Counted from the stretch's first letter, positions 46,383-55,371 are shown. The stretch: DNA of 64,000 nt from PALSA-1003 sp963791945 (GCA_963791945.1 CAWBUD010000004.1:372001-436000), one strand, 5' to 3'. The notes: generated by a model from the sequence alone, not told the origin. Numbers and translations: made by a program.

Positions 46383-46469
46383 TGGTCTTCTCCCTGGGTC
46401 GTGCTTCCGCTTGCCTCGGCGCCGATCGTGCCGACGCAGCGCTTCGATGTCAATGCACGGAACGCTCTC

Positions 46470-47288
46470 TCAGTGCGCAACGTCCCGCGCGAGGGCGGCG
46501 AGGGCCGGCACGCAATCGGCGTCGATCTTGAGCTGAAACAGGTCGTCGGCCCGTGTGCGGCCGCGGTTGATCGCCACGATCGGCTTGCCCTCGGCGCGCG
46601 CCCGCTCGCAGAAGCGATAGCCCGAATAGGCCATCAGCGACGAGCCGACCACCAGCACGGCGGTGGCCTCCCGCAAGGCGGCGAACGCAGCGTCCACGCG
46701 CTGGCGCGGCACAGCGTCGCCGAAGAACACCACGTCGGGTTTGAGCATGCCACCGCAGCCCGGACACCCGGGCGGTTCGAAGCCGTCGAAGTCGGTCTCC
46801 AGATCCGCGTCGCCGTCGGGTCCGACGCTCGCAGCGCGGCTAGCGAAACCCGGATTCGCCCGCTTCATCGCCGTCTGGATCGAGCTGCGCGGCAGCGTCG
46901 TGGCGCAGCGCAGGCACACGACGCGATCGAGCCGTCCGTGCAGATCGATCACGCTCGCGCTGCCGGCTCGCTGGTGCAGACCGTCGACGTTCTGCGTCAC
47001 CAGTCTCTTCACATAGCCCATTCCTTCGAGCCGCGCGAGCGCGTCGTGCGCGGCGTTGGGCGCAGCACCCGCGATCGCCGGCCATCCGACGAGGCTGCGT
47101 GCCCAGTAGCGCCTGTGAGCTGCTTCGCAGCGCGTGAACTCATGATGCGTGACGGGCGGCTTGCGCCGCCAGTTGCCGTCGGCGTCGCGATAGCCCGGAA
47201 TGCCCGATGCCGTGCTGGTGCCGGCGCCGGTCAGTACGAATAGCTGCGGATGATCGCGAACGAAGTCGACGAGCCATGCCGAATCCAT
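46470..47288 (-). CDS. SIR2-family NAD-dependent deacylase
   Basis: 272 residues, class II-like sirtuin. NAD site GAGTSTASGIPGYRD, TQNVDGLHQRAG with the catalytic His in DLHG, zinc cysteines CLRC and CPGC, and LKPDVVFFGD, GSSL. An insertion of about 30 residues stands between the zinc pairs. It follows the DUF488 gene by one base. The targets are unknown. Confidence 0.9.
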   Translation of the reverse strand: MDSAWLVDFVRDHPQLFVLTGAGTSTASGIPGYRDADGNWRRKPPVTHHEFTRCEAAHRRYWARSLVGWPAIAGAAPNAAHDALARLEGMGYVKRLVTQNVDGLHQRAGSASVIDLHGRLDRVVCLRCATTLPRSSIQTAMKRANPGFASRAASVGPDGDADLETDFDGFEPPGCPGCGGMLKPDVVFFGDAVPRQRVDAAFAALREATAVLVVGSSLMAYSGYRFCERARAEGKPIVAINRGRTRADDLFQLKIDADCVPALAALARDVAH

Positions 47289-47289
47289 C

Positions 47290-47676
47290 CTAACGGACCT
47301 CGGCGCCGCGGTCGGCCAGCAAGGCACGCAGCACGGACCGATGGCAACGTGCTTCGTCCTCGCAGTAGCAGCCGACCGAGAAATCGGCGTTGCGCGAAAG
47401 CGCCGCGAGCACGTCCAGCGTGCGCGCGTTGTCGGGTCTGGCCATCTCGGCGCGGTATTTCCGGAAAAAGGCGCGCCGCTCCTTTTCGGTCCGGGCCCGC
47501 AGGCCCATCTTCATGGTTTCGACGCTCGGCGCCAGGTTCGGAAACCAGACGTCGTACCAATTGCCCGAAGCGAAGGCCGTCTTGGGCACGCCACGCGGCG
47601 GGCGCCGCACCGTGCCAAGGCGAAGCCCCTCGTCACGCCCCCTGGGACCGCCAAGCCTGACAACGCGAACGGCCAT
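47290..47676 (-). CDS. DUF488 family protein
   Basis: 128 residues. Family pattern: WYDVWFPNLAPSVE, FFRKYRAEMARP, and the C-terminal SVGCYCEDEARCHRSVLRALL. DUF488 function is unknown. It is directly upstream of the sirtuin gene, which suggests a cotranscribed pair. Confidence 0.85.
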   Translation of the reverse strand: MAVRVVRLGGPRGRDEGLRLGTVRRPPRGVPKTAFASGNWYDVWFPNLAPSVETMKMGLRARTEKERRAFFRKYRAEMARPDNARTLDVLAALSRNADFSVGCYCEDEARCHRSVLRALLADRGAEVR

Positions 47677-47682
47677 TTGCGA

Positions 47683-48063
47683 TCAGGCGTCGCCGGTCGG
47701 CGCGATGGTCGCCGTCTCGACCATGAGGATCACCGCGCGCTCCGGGGCGCGCGTGCGATGGACCACGCCCTTAGGGACGACGAAGCCTTGTCGTTCGGCG
47801 AGCTCGACGCTTCGCTCCTCGAGATCGATGATGAAGCGGCCATCCAGGACAAAGAAGAATTCGTCGTCGCTATCGTGCTTGTGCCAGTGATACTCGCCTT
47901 GCATGACGCCCAGCCGGACGACCGAGTCGTTGACCTTGCAAAGCGTCTGGTTGTACCACCGGTCGGTGCACGCGGCGACCAGCTTCGGCACGTCGACCAG
48001 GGAGAGTGCCGGATGGAGCACGTTGAGAAAGGTCGCGTAAGGATAATCCTGTGGCTTGTTCAT
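47683..48063 (-). CDS. cupin-domain protein
   Basis: 126 residues. Cupin motif 1 is GEYHWHKHDSDDEFFFVLDGRF (two His and Glu), motif 2 is VPKGVVHRTRAPE. Probably metal-binding; substrate unknown. The gene ends 6 bases before the DUF488 start. Confidence 0.85.
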   Translation of the reverse strand: MNKPQDYPYATFLNVLHPALSLVDVPKLVAACTDRWYNQTLCKVNDSVVRLGVMQGEYHWHKHDSDDEFFFVLDGRFIIDLEERSVELAERQGFVVPKGVVHRTRAPERAVILMVETATIAPTGDA

Positions 48064-48131
48064 GCGAGTTCCCTTGGTTCGTCGCGCGACTGAGCGAACC
48101 GTGACCGCACCTATGATACGCCGAGCCCGCC

Positions 48132-48680
48132 TCACTCGTGCGCGTCGGACCCGCGGTGCATCCAATGCCACGGTTCGTAGCGATAGCCGTACAGGTTTCC
48201 CCGCGGATAGGACAGGAAATAGCCGTAGCGAGACGCGTTCGCGGCAAGCCACGCATAGGCGTCGGATCGCTCGAAGGCCTCCTCGAGCGGATCGTCCGGC
48301 GAGGCGCCGATATCGACCGCGCGACCGGTGTGATGCTCGCTGTAGCCGGGAGGCGCGCTCACGGAGAGGATCTCGTCGAGCGGTTGTCCTGCAGCGAGCT
48401 TGTCGCGAACGATCTCGCATTGACGCTCGAAGCTGCGAAACGCCGAGACGAGGTGCAGGCCGATACCCGTTTCCGCGGCTACCGATTTCATCGCCTTCCA
48501 GGCAGCCGCCGCTGCGGGAGAGAGCCGCTGCTCGCGGCCGCGGGCGTCGACTTCGGCCACCACGAGCCCATGGGCTTCGACGCAGACCGGAAGGCCCCGC
48601 TCGCGTATGACATCGAGGCGGATGCCCAGCGCAGCGAGCGCCGCGCGGACGCGCTCGTCGTGGCTCGACGCGCTCAGCAC
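48132..48680 (-). CDS. M15-family D,D-carboxypeptidase-like protein
   Basis: 182 residues. VanY-type motifs: LVSAFRSFERQ, SEHHTGRAVDIG (zinc His and Asp) and the late EPWHWMH (catalytic Glu, zinc His). No signal peptide is visible at the chosen start or upstream, which is unusual for an enzyme acting on periplasmic peptidoglycan peptides. It may act in the cytoplasm or the start may be wrong. Confidence 0.85.
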   Translation of the reverse strand: MLSASSHDERVRAALAALGIRLDVIRERGLPVCVEAHGLVVAEVDARGREQRLSPAAAAAWKAMKSVAAETGIGLHLVSAFRSFERQCEIVRDKLAAGQPLDEILSVSAPPGYSEHHTGRAVDIGASPDDPLEEAFERSDAYAWLAANASRYGYFLSYPRGNLYGYRYEPWHWMHRGSDAHE

Positions 48681-48713
48681 GCGGCGGTTCGTCGAAGGGA
48701 ACGGCGCACCCGA

Positions 48714-49052
48714 TCAGGGAACATCCGGACCCGCGGGCGTGCGCGACTCGACCGTGGTGACGACCTCGTAGTGCACGGCGCGCCGATCATAGTCGACCAT
48801 CATCGACCGGGCAATGTCGGGGACGACCGCCGCTTCGACGTCGGCGCCCGCGAATGCCCGAATCGCCTGCAGGGAGTCCCAAACCGTGACGATCCGGAAT
48901 TCCGTTCCTTCGGACACTTCACGCCGCAGTATGGTAGCGCGCAAGAAACCGGGAAGCGAAAAGAGCTTGGGAAACGTGTCGTTCTCGAGATGGCTCACGT
49001 AACGATCCGCGAGAGTGGGCCGCGCGATGCCTTTCCAATGTCTCGATATCAT
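48714..49052 (-). CDS. ABM-domain (antibiotic biosynthesis monooxygenase-like) protein
   Basis: 112 residues, dimeric alpha-beta barrel type. The pattern GIARPTLADRYVSHLENDTFPKL then PGFLRATILRRE and FRIVTVWDSLQAIRAF fits. Such domains occur in quinol monooxygenases and heme-degrading enzymes, and often have no known substrate. Confidence 0.75.
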   Translation of the reverse strand: MISRHWKGIARPTLADRYVSHLENDTFPKLFSLPGFLRATILRREVSEGTEFRIVTVWDSLQAIRAFAGADVEAAVVPDIARSMMVDYDRRAVHYEVVTTVESRTPAGPDVP

Positions 49053-49154
49053 GGGCTCTCTTCGGCGATTCCGGCTTCCCGCGCGATTACGGGACCTTTC
49101 GCCGCAGTATACCTCCGGCAGTTCGCGCTCGATGCCCGCCGTGCAGCGCGGATT

Positions 49155-50066
49155 TCACGACGTTTTCCCGACATCGCGCGCGCGGTCGAACGCGAGCTTC
49201 GCGGCGAACACGTCCTCGACGGCGACGCCGACCGATTTGAACACGGTTGTGGCGGCGGACGGCACCGTCTTCGTTCCCGCGAAGATCTCGCCCACCTCCG
49301 CATGAATGCGGGCGCGCGAGAGGATGACGTCGCCCGATTCCCGGCTGGCCGCCTCACGCGATTCGACGACGACGACGTTGCCCATCGCCTCGTCGTCGAG
49401 CTCGCGCCACGTCGGCATGGGCGCGCCGATGGCGTTCACCAGCGCGCCGGCCTTGAGCCACGCTCCGCGAAGGATAGGCTCTCGCGCGGGCGTGGCGGTC
49501 AGCACCACGTCCGCGCCGCGCACCGCCGACTCGGCGTCCATCGCGATCGCGCCATGTTGCCGCGCAAACCGTCGCGCGTGCTCGGGCGTTCGGCTCCAGA
49601 CGCGGATTTCCTCGAATTCACGCACGCGCCGGAGGGCCTCGAGGTGCGTGGCTGCCTGGACGCCGCTCCCGAGGAGCGCGAGGACCTTGCTCTGGCGCGG
49701 AGCGAGACGTGCGGTCACGGCCGCGGAAACGGCCGCCGTCCGCAGCGCGGTGAGCGTCGAGCCGTCGAGGATCGCGAGAGGCTCGCCGGTATCACGTCGG
49801 ACGAGGAGCACCAGCGCGATCACCGTCGCCACTCCCGTGCCCGCGTTGGCGGGATAGAAGCTCACGAGCTTCACGCCCATCGCCTCCGCGCCCGCGGCCG
49901 GCATGACGCCCCAGTAGCGCGCGCCTTCGTCGATCGTGAGCCACTCCCGCAACGGCTGGACGATCGCGCCGGCCGACAGCGCCATGAGCGCCTTTTCCAT
50001 CGCCGGCACCAGATCGTCCCACCGCAGCGCGGCGCGTACCTCCGCGTCGCCCAGATAGGGAATCAT
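49155..50066 (-). CDS. ornithine cyclodeaminase/mu-crystallin family protein
   Basis: 303 residues. It begins MIPYLGDAEVRAALRWDD, has the substrate-binding AMGVKLVSFYPAN and the Rossmann motif VLALLGSGVQAATHLEAL, then DVVLTATPARE and VNAIGAP. Members are NAD(P)-dependent imino-acid reductases or ornithine cyclodeaminases; the activity cannot be assigned. Confidence 0.9.
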   Translation of the reverse strand: MIPYLGDAEVRAALRWDDLVPAMEKALMALSAGAIVQPLREWLTIDEGARYWGVMPAAGAEAMGVKLVSFYPANAGTGVATVIALVLLVRRDTGEPLAILDGSTLTALRTAAVSAAVTARLAPRQSKVLALLGSGVQAATHLEALRRVREFEEIRVWSRTPEHARRFARQHGAIAMDAESAVRGADVVLTATPAREPILRGAWLKAGALVNAIGAPMPTWRELDDEAMGNVVVVESREAASRESGDVILSRARIHAEVGEIFAGTKTVPSAATTVFKSVGVAVEDVFAAKLAFDRARDVGKTS

Positions 50067-50085
50067 GCGACGGCGCTTTCGCCGC

Positions 50086-50478
50086 TCACTGCGACGGTTG
50101 AAAGGAGATGTATCGCCAGACCACCCGCCACCGGCCAGCCGACCGCGACAGCACGAACGGGTCCGAGCCGCGCTCAGCCCGGCGCTCTCCGTCGCGGCGA
50201 TACGTCGTCGTCCAGGGATAGGCACAAATTGCGACGCGGTCGAAGACCTCGATCAGCGGCTTCGACTCGGAATATTCGAGCACCTCGGCGCTGTTCGCGA
50301 ACTCGCGGTAGCTCTCGACAAAGAAGGATCTGCCCCGGCCAAGGACAGTATAGTCGGGCCCCGCCATCGCGGCGTTCTGCGCGAAGCAATCGGGCAGGGC
50401 CCCGAAGTCCTTCGTCTGCCACGCCCGGTTGATCCGAGCGACCACATCGCGAACCGCCCGTTTCTCAGGACTGTCCAT
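50086..50478 (-). CDS. SnoaL/DUF4440-like protein (NTF2 fold)
   Basis: 130 residues. INRAWQTKDFGALPDCFAQNAAMAGPD and the C-terminal DPFVLSRSAGRWRVVWRYISFQ are typical of NTF2-fold DUF4440 proteins. Function unknown. It overlaps the upstream zinc-ribbon gene by 14 bases. Confidence 0.8.
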   Translation of the reverse strand: MDSPEKRAVRDVVARINRAWQTKDFGALPDCFAQNAAMAGPDYTVLGRGRSFFVESYREFANSAEVLEYSESKPLIEVFDRVAICAYPWTTTYRRDGERRAERGSDPFVLSRSAGRWRVVWRYISFQPSQ

Positions 50479-50812
50479 CGTCCTCGAGCTTGCAGCCGCA
50501 GCGAGGGCAGAACACGACGCGCGAGAAAAAACCGGTGCGGTGCACGGTGAAGCCGCACCGCGGGCAGAAGAGGGTCAGCTTGTAGCCCAGGAAGGAGATA
50601 GCCGCGACCGCAGGCACCGCCAGGTACAGCACCTCGGTGCGCTGGGACAGCGCATACGCGAAGGCGATGAACACAAGCGCGGCGCCGGCGACCAGCGCAA
50701 GATGCCACCGCTTCTTGCGCTGGTAGGATGCGCGCGTGTAGAAAATCCACAGGGCGACGCCGATGGCAATCCAGACGGCGGCGAAAAGCGCGAAGAGATC
50801 GCTATGTCGCAA
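50465..50812 (-). CDS. zinc-ribbon membrane protein
   Basis: 115 residues. Three hydrophobic helices (LFALFAAVWIAIGVALWIFY, WHLALVAGAALVFIAFAYAL, VLYLAVPAVAAISFLGY) are followed by CPRCGFTVHRTG and CPRCGCKLED, a two-part zinc ribbon. Function unknown. Confidence 0.75.
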   Translation of the reverse strand: MRHSDLFALFAAVWIAIGVALWIFYTRASYQRKKRWHLALVAGAALVFIAFAYALSQRTEVLYLAVPAVAAISFLGYKLTLFCPRCGFTVHRTGFFSRVVFCPRCGCKLEDDGQS

Positions 50813-50881
50813 CGTTCACCCCCGGCAGCTTCGGGATCCTTTCTTTCGGCCCTGGCGGTCTTCCTTCCCGGTGGGGACCGT

Positions 50882-51085
50882 TCAGCCGCGATGGCCGAGC
50901 AGGCGTGCCGGCAGGAACAACAGGCTCGTGACGAGAGCGAACAGTGCGCCGACGCAAATGCCGACGAGCCGGAAGGGCAGCGACAAGAGCCACACGATCG
51001 GAGCGAGGACCAGCACGAGCAGCGCGATGGGCCAGGAGAGCACCAGCAGGATGCCCCACGCGACGAAAAGAAGAATCGGCTTCAT
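50882..51085 (-). CDS. small two-helix membrane protein
   Basis: 67 residues, almost entirely hydrophobic (MKPILLFVAWGILLVLSWPI, then a second helix GICVGALFALVTSLLFL). Not assigned. Confidence 0.6.
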   Translation of the reverse strand: MKPILLFVAWGILLVLSWPIALLVLVLAPIVWLLSLPFRLVGICVGALFALVTSLLFLPARLLGHRG

Positions 51086-51198
51086 TGGGTTCTCCCGGAA
51101 CGGCCGGCATGCGAGCCGACTACTCTATACCTGATGCGCGTCACGGGCGAGAGGAGCTTGCCTCGATGCCTGGACGACCCGATTAACCGCGGGCGCGC

Positions 51199-51552
51199 TT
51201 AGCGAGCACGTCCGTCGACGAATTTCCGCTTGACGTTCGCGAGGTCGATGTCCTCGAGGCAGCGGACATTGACCGCCGCCATGAGAGCGCCGCCAGGACC
51301 CTTTCCTGTCGCAAACGGAGCACAACCGCAGCTGGGACAGAAGTGGTGATCGATGACGTGCTTGTTGAAACGATACGTGGACAAGGCTTCCTCGGACGTC
51401 TTCAGGCGGAAGCGCTCGCGCGGAACGAACCAGAGCAGATAGCCCTTTCGACTGCAATGCGAGCAATTGCACTCCATCGCCTCCGCGAGCTCGCCTTCGA
51501 CTTCGTACGCTATCCGGCCACAGTGGCAGCTGCCGGTGTAGAGAGTAGCCAT
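51199..51552 (-). CDS. GFA family protein (CENP-V/Gfa zinc protein)
   Basis: 117 residues. Zinc cysteines: GSCHCGRIAYEV, CNCSHCSRKG and FCPSCGCAPFATG. This is the glutathione-dependent formaldehyde-activating (Gfa)-like fold; the real reactions are unknown. GAGGAG lies before ATG 51552, which decides the start. A second GFA gene is at 53450-53905. Confidence 0.9.
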   Translation of the reverse strand: MATLYTGSCHCGRIAYEVEGELAEAMECNCSHCSRKGYLLWFVPRERFRLKTSEEALSTYRFNKHVIDHHFCPSCGCAPFATGKGPGGALMAAVNVRCLEDIDLANVKRKFVDGRAR

Positions 51553-51598
51553 GATCGAAACTCCTCGACGATGCACCGAGCCGGCGACGGCATCGCCG

Positions 51599-51904
51599 CT
51601 AGGCCGGCTGCGAGCCCTCGTAACCCTCGATGATGATGAGATCGGCGGTGGACACCGGTTGCCGGAGCCGGAGCGCCTCCTGATATTCCGCCGAATGCCA
51701 GCAATCGACGGCGGCCTGGTAGCTCGGGAATTCGATCACCGCATTGCGCGTGCGGCTCGACCCTTCGGGGTTCTCGAACCGGCCCGCGCGAACGATGAAG
51801 CGGGCGCCGTACTTTCCCAGCGGCCGGGCATTGGCCGCGACGTACGCCTTGTACTTCTCGGGGTCCGAGATGTCGACCCGTACGATCCAGTATCCTTTGG
51901 GCAT
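51599..51904 (-). CDS. DUF1330 family protein
   Basis: 101 residues, ferredoxin-like alpha/beta barrel: MPKGYWIVRVDISDPEKYKAY, then NPEGSSRTRNAVIEFPSYQAAVDCW and EALRLR. Function unknown. Two more members are at 59163-59456 and 60827-61123. Confidence 0.9.
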   Translation of the reverse strand: MPKGYWIVRVDISDPEKYKAYVAANARPLGKYGARFIVRAGRFENPEGSSRTRNAVIEFPSYQAAVDCWHSAEYQEALRLRQPVSTADLIIIEGYEGSQPA

Positions 51905-51924
51905 GCAGGGCTCCTAGGTTCACG

Positions 51925-52398
51925 TCACGCGGGCCAGCGATACTCCACGTCCGGCTCGTTCTCGGGAGGCGGGCTGACGCCGAAGGCGACGGCGACGAAG
52001 CCGTGACGCTCGTAGAACGCCCGCGCCGGCAGATTGCGCTGGAAGGTGTACAGCCGCAGCTCGCGGGCAGAACACTCTCGCGCTTTTCGCAGGAGCGCGG
52101 CCCCGATGCCACTGCGCTGGTGCTCCGGAAAGACGGCAAGCTGCCGGATCCACGGCGCGCGAATGGCCAACAGGCCGGCCAGCGTCCCTCCCTTTTCGGC
52201 GACGCACACGTCGCACTCCGCCAGCAGGCGATCGCGAAGAAACGCCGAAGCATCCTGAGGGGTATGGCGCTGATGCTCGGCTGAATAGGGATAGCTGGCG
52301 AGATTCGTCTCGTGCCATCGTCGGGCTAGGGCTTGGAAATCGGCTTCAGCAAACGAGCGCACCGCGATCACGGTGGTCGGTTGGACGCCGGCTATCAT
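51925..52398 (-). CDS. GNAT acetyltransferase
   Basis: 157 residues. Acetyl-CoA loop in IRQLAVFPEHQRSGIGAALLRKARE (Q-x-x-G-x-G/A), then YTFQRNLPARAFYERHGFVAV. Classical small GNAT; substrate unknown. ATG at 52398 is the first after a stretch with no coding character. Confidence 0.88.
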   Translation of the reverse strand: MIAGVQPTTVIAVRSFAEADFQALARRWHETNLASYPYSAEHQRHTPQDASAFLRDRLLAECDVCVAEKGGTLAGLLAIRAPWIRQLAVFPEHQRSGIGAALLRKARECSARELRLYTFQRNLPARAFYERHGFVAVAFGVSPPPENEPDVEYRWPA

Positions 52399-52585
52399 GG
52401 TGCAGCGCCCGTGGCCGCGGCGCTCCAAGTGGCGGGTTGCGGCATGGGACCTGTCGATGCCTGGCCGGGCATTTGGATTGGCGCGGGACTTGAAACGGCG
52501 TCGCCGATTGTCGCCAATACGCCGACGCGTCGCAACCGGTGTGCGCCGGGATGTGCGCCGGACACGGCGAAGGAGGCTCGCCGAC

Positions 52586-52966
52586 TCACGCGTGGATGAG
52601 CCGCCCACCCCCGAACGCCCAGTTCTCCCACGCCGTTTCCTTGAAACAGACCATGACGTGGTCGGTGTTCAGCCCGGCGCGGGACAACGTGGCCATCAGC
52701 TCTTCGAGAAGCTTTCTCTTGACCTTGACGCTGCGGCCGACGGACCAGAGAACCTCGATCAGGACAAAGTCGTCGGTCCGCGGGGCCTTCAGGTCGGGGT
52801 AGCTCGGATCGAAGCGGAAGTCTTCGGCATCGAGTTCGATGACTCGCTGAAACCGATCCGCAGCGGGGACGCCCGAGGATACGAGCGCCGCATGGACGGC
52901 ATCGAGCACCGCGGTCTTGAATGCCCGGGTCTTGGGTTTGAGAACGGTGAGCGTCACGAGTGGCAT
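52586..52966 (-). CDS. tautomerase family protein
   Basis: 126 residues, tautomerase (MIF/4-OT superfamily), with the N-terminal catalytic Pro exposed after Met removal (MPLVTLTVLKPK). Conserved HVMVCFKETAWENWAFGGGR near the C-terminus. Substrate unknown. Confidence 0.85.
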   Translation of the reverse strand: MPLVTLTVLKPKTRAFKTAVLDAVHAALVSSGVPAADRFQRVIELDAEDFRFDPSYPDLKAPRTDDFVLIEVLWSVGRSVKVKRKLLEELMATLSRAGLNTDHVMVCFKETAWENWAFGGGRLIHA

Positions 52967-53055
52967 GCGGGCTCCTACGGGCTGATCACTGGTCGATATC
53001 GGGGCGACGAAAGCTCCCGATCACCGGACCGCGACGAGGTTCGCGACTACAGCAT

Positions 53056-53433
53056 TCAGCCGTGCGAAACGACGAGGTAAGCCGCCAGCAGCAGTCCGAG
53101 GATGCCGACGGCAGCCGAGAGCACCACTGCGAATCCGCGACTGTACGATCCGGGAAGGTCGGAAATCGATAGCGTTGCGATGAAGCGCCGGTGCTGGACC
53201 GTGGCAACCAGGATGGCCGTCGCGCCCGCGACGACGAACAGCACCCCGAGCACGGCGGAGGTCGCGGCGTGCTCCGGAACGGCGAGGGGCTGGCGCTCGA
53301 GCGCCAGCAGCCTGAGGAACAGGCCGAAGCGGGCGACGACGAAGCCCAGACCCATCACAGTGAGCCCGGTGCGAAGCCACGCGAGCAAGGTGCGCTCCGC
53401 GGCAAAGAAGACGCGGGGATCAGATTCGCTCAA
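53056..53433 (-). CDS. DUF202 (YidH-like) membrane protein
   Basis: 125 residues from TTG 53433. RVFFAAERTLLAWLRTGLTVMGLGF is the DUF202 signature, with two further helices. The N-terminal start is uncertain; in-frame codons further up read as low-complexity sequence. Function unknown. Confidence 0.82.
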   Translation of the reverse strand: MSESDPRVFFAAERTLLAWLRTGLTVMGLGFVVARFGLFLRLLALERQPLAVPEHAATSAVLGVLFVVAGATAILVATVQHRRFIATLSISDLPGSYSRGFAVVLSAAVGILGLLLAAYLVVSHG

Positions 53434-53449
53434 GTGTTCGCCCGGGTGG

Positions 53450-53905
53450 TCACGACAGATCCGGCGCGAGTCGACGCCCATCGGTCGGTTCGGCGATGCG
53501 AACGTCGGCAATCCAGCCGCGCTTTCTGCGGGCGAGGCGAGATTCGACGTCCTCGCCTTCGAAACTGACGGACGCGCGACGAAGTCGCGAAGGATCGATA
53601 TTCTCCAATACGTTGACGCTGACGACCGCGTAGAGTCGGCTTTCGATTTCGCTGGTGACCATCGGCACGGCGCCGCAGCGCGAACAGACGTGAAAGATTG
53701 CGGTGCGCGTTCCGAACGAGTACTTCGATACGAGGCCGACGTCGCGGATGGCGACCGTCAGCGTGGCCTGGGGACTCGAGGTCCAGACGCCACCGTGCTT
53801 GACGCAGAACGAGCACGCGCAGGCCCGCGCCGGGATCTCCTCGCCCATGCCCTCGAGTCTGATGGCGATGTTGCCGCAGTGGCATTTGCCGGCGATGAGC
53901 ATCAA
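53450..53905 (-). CDS. GFA family protein (second copy)
   Basis: 151 residues. Cysteines GKCHCGNIAIRL, CACSFCVKHGG and HVCSRCGAVPM. Same family as 51199-51552 but distinct in sequence. Followed 15 bases upstream by the GNAT gene, so they may be cotranscribed. Confidence 0.88.
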   Translation of the reverse strand: MMLIAGKCHCGNIAIRLEGMGEEIPARACACSFCVKHGGVWTSSPQATLTVAIRDVGLVSKYSFGTRTAIFHVCSRCGAVPMVTSEIESRLYAVVSVNVLENIDPSRLRRASVSFEGEDVESRLARRKRGWIADVRIAEPTDGRRLAPDLS

Positions 53906-53920
53906 TCTACCGAGGAAGGC

Positions 53921-54454
53921 TCACGGCTTGGCGGAATGCTTCTGCATTTCGCGGTACATCATCATCTCCCCCGGCTCGAGCTCGAGTGCCACGCGCAGCT
54001 CGGCCGGCGCGATCGAGAACCCGAGCCGTTCGAGGAAGCGACGGGAGCGCTGATTGTCGCTCTTGAGCACCGCAGTCAGGCTGTGCACGTGATAGTGCTC
54101 GACCAGCTCGCCAATCATCGCGGCGACCGCGCAGTGAGCGAGACCGCGGCCCCAGGATCGGCTGCAAAATTCATAGGCGATGCCCGCACGACCGTCCGGC
54201 CGAACGGTCGCCTGGACGTACCCGATAAGCTCGGACGTAGGAAGCCGAACGACCCAGTTGAGCCATTGTTCCCGCCCGTCGGGCGAATGTCTCGATTCAA
54301 GCTTGGCGAACCGCCCGCGCAGCCAGTCCAGGGATGCCGGCGGCTGGTTTTCGTGCTCGTAGATCGCCGGGTCCCCGAGCACGATGAACATTTCATCGGC
54401 GTGCGCGGCGATCTGCGGCTCCAGCGTGAGCCGGACAGTCTCGATGATTCGCAC
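53921..54454 (-). CDS. GNAT acetyltransferase, RimJ-like
   Basis: 177 residues. RIIETVRLTLEPQIAAHADEM, VRLPTSELIGYVQATV, CSRSWGRGLAHCAVAAMI and SDNQRSRRFLERLGF are family features. Substrate unknown. Confidence 0.85.
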   Translation of the reverse strand: MRIIETVRLTLEPQIAAHADEMFIVLGDPAIYEHENQPPASLDWLRGRFAKLESRHSPDGREQWLNWVVRLPTSELIGYVQATVRPDGRAGIAYEFCSRSWGRGLAHCAVAAMIGELVEHYHVHSLTAVLKSDNQRSRRFLERLGFSIAPAELRVALELEPGEMMMYREMQKHSAKP

Positions 54455-54474
54455 GTGCCCCCATTCGGGTCCGG

Positions 54475-54603
54475 TCAGCTCTCGGGGGGGCGCGCCAGAA
54501 CCCGGGTCATTCTTTTAAGCGCCGCGACAGAGCAATAGCCGCGTCGCAACACGTCGAGGATGATCGCAGGCCACTGCGCTTGGCGCAAGTGGTCCTCCAT
54601 CAT
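54475..54603 (-). CDS. possible 42-residue protein upstream of the GNAT gene
   Basis: The frame encodes MMEDHLRQAQWPAIILDVLR and RGYCSVAALKRMTRVLARP. It ends 20 bases before the GNAT start. No family recognised; may be real or chance. Confidence 0.3.
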   Translation of the reverse strand: MMEDHLRQAQWPAIILDVLRRGYCSVAALKRMTRVLARPPES

Positions 54604-54632
54604 AGATCGAGCGACAGTTTAGAGGCAGAAGG

Positions 54633-55142
54633 CTATTCGCTCCATCCTCCCCAGAAGGTGCTCGGCGGCGATGGATCCAGCCAGCGGACAGGATACGGCG
54701 ACAAGCCGGGAAACGTCCGGCTCCATACCAGGACGACGACGATCACGCTCAAGAGGCTGACGCCGACGGGTTGCCACAGCGCTGACCAGGCGGCGTGGCC
54801 ATGAACCATGATGATCGGGTTGGCTCCTGCCGGCGGGTGGACCGTCCGGGTCAGCAGCATGAGCCACAACGCCATGACCTCGACGGCGACATAGACCCAC
54901 AGCGCGTCGCCGAAGGCCTGGTAACCGGCGATCCCGATGAGCGCGCCGCCGATGTGGCCGCCGAACAGGGCGCGCGGCTGCGCCGCGGGAGCGCGCGTGA
55001 GTCCGAAAAGGAATACGGCTGAGCCGCCCAGAGACGCGAAGAAGACAGGTGTCGTCTCGGGAGCGATCGAGAAGGCGAGCGACATGGCCGCGGCGACGCC
55101 GAAGCCGCACCAGAGCAATCGGACCGCGGAGTGACGGTGCAT
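54633..55142 (-). CDS. HPP family membrane protein
   Basis: 169 residues, four to five helices. The family's RTVHPPAGANPIIMV (HPP) motif is present. Bacterial HPP proteins are thought to be transporters, with nitrite export reported for plant relatives; the role here is unknown. The start at 55142 avoids overlap with the upstream small gene; 55205 is possible. Confidence 0.88.
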   Translation of the reverse strand: MHRHSAVRLLWCGFGVAAAMSLAFSIAPETTPVFFASLGGSAVFLFGLTRAPAAQPRALFGGHIGGALIGIAGYQAFGDALWVYVAVEVMALWLMLLTRTVHPPAGANPIIMVHGHAAWSALWQPVGVSLLSVIVVVLVWSRTFPGLSPYPVRWLDPSPPSTFWGGWSE

Positions 55143-55158
55143 GGCGATGAGGAAGAGG

Positions 55159-55371
55159 CTAGGGTTGCCCGCGATCTCTCGTGGCAGGCCAGCTGGCGAA
55201 GGCAAAGACCCATAACATGATCAGGTTGAGCACCGGCACGATCATGATCAGCAGCCACCACCGGGTGTAGCCCGCGCGATTGAGGATCCGTCCGAAGACC
55301 GCGACGAACGCCCAGACGAGGAGAGCGAAGACGACGAGACCGACCAGATGCCAGATCCCGAAGCTAGACAT
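55159..55371 (-). CDS. small membrane protein
   Basis: 70 residues, two helices (LVGLVVFALLVWAFVAVF and WWLLIMIVPVLNLIMLWVF). The overall plan (helix, R-A-G-Y/G-L pattern, helix, FxxWP) is similar to the next gene, so the two may be paralogues. Unknown function. Confidence 0.6.
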   Translation of the reverse strand: MSSFGIWHLVGLVVFALLVWAFVAVFGRILNRAGYTRWWLLIMIVPVLNLIMLWVFAFASWPATRDRGQP

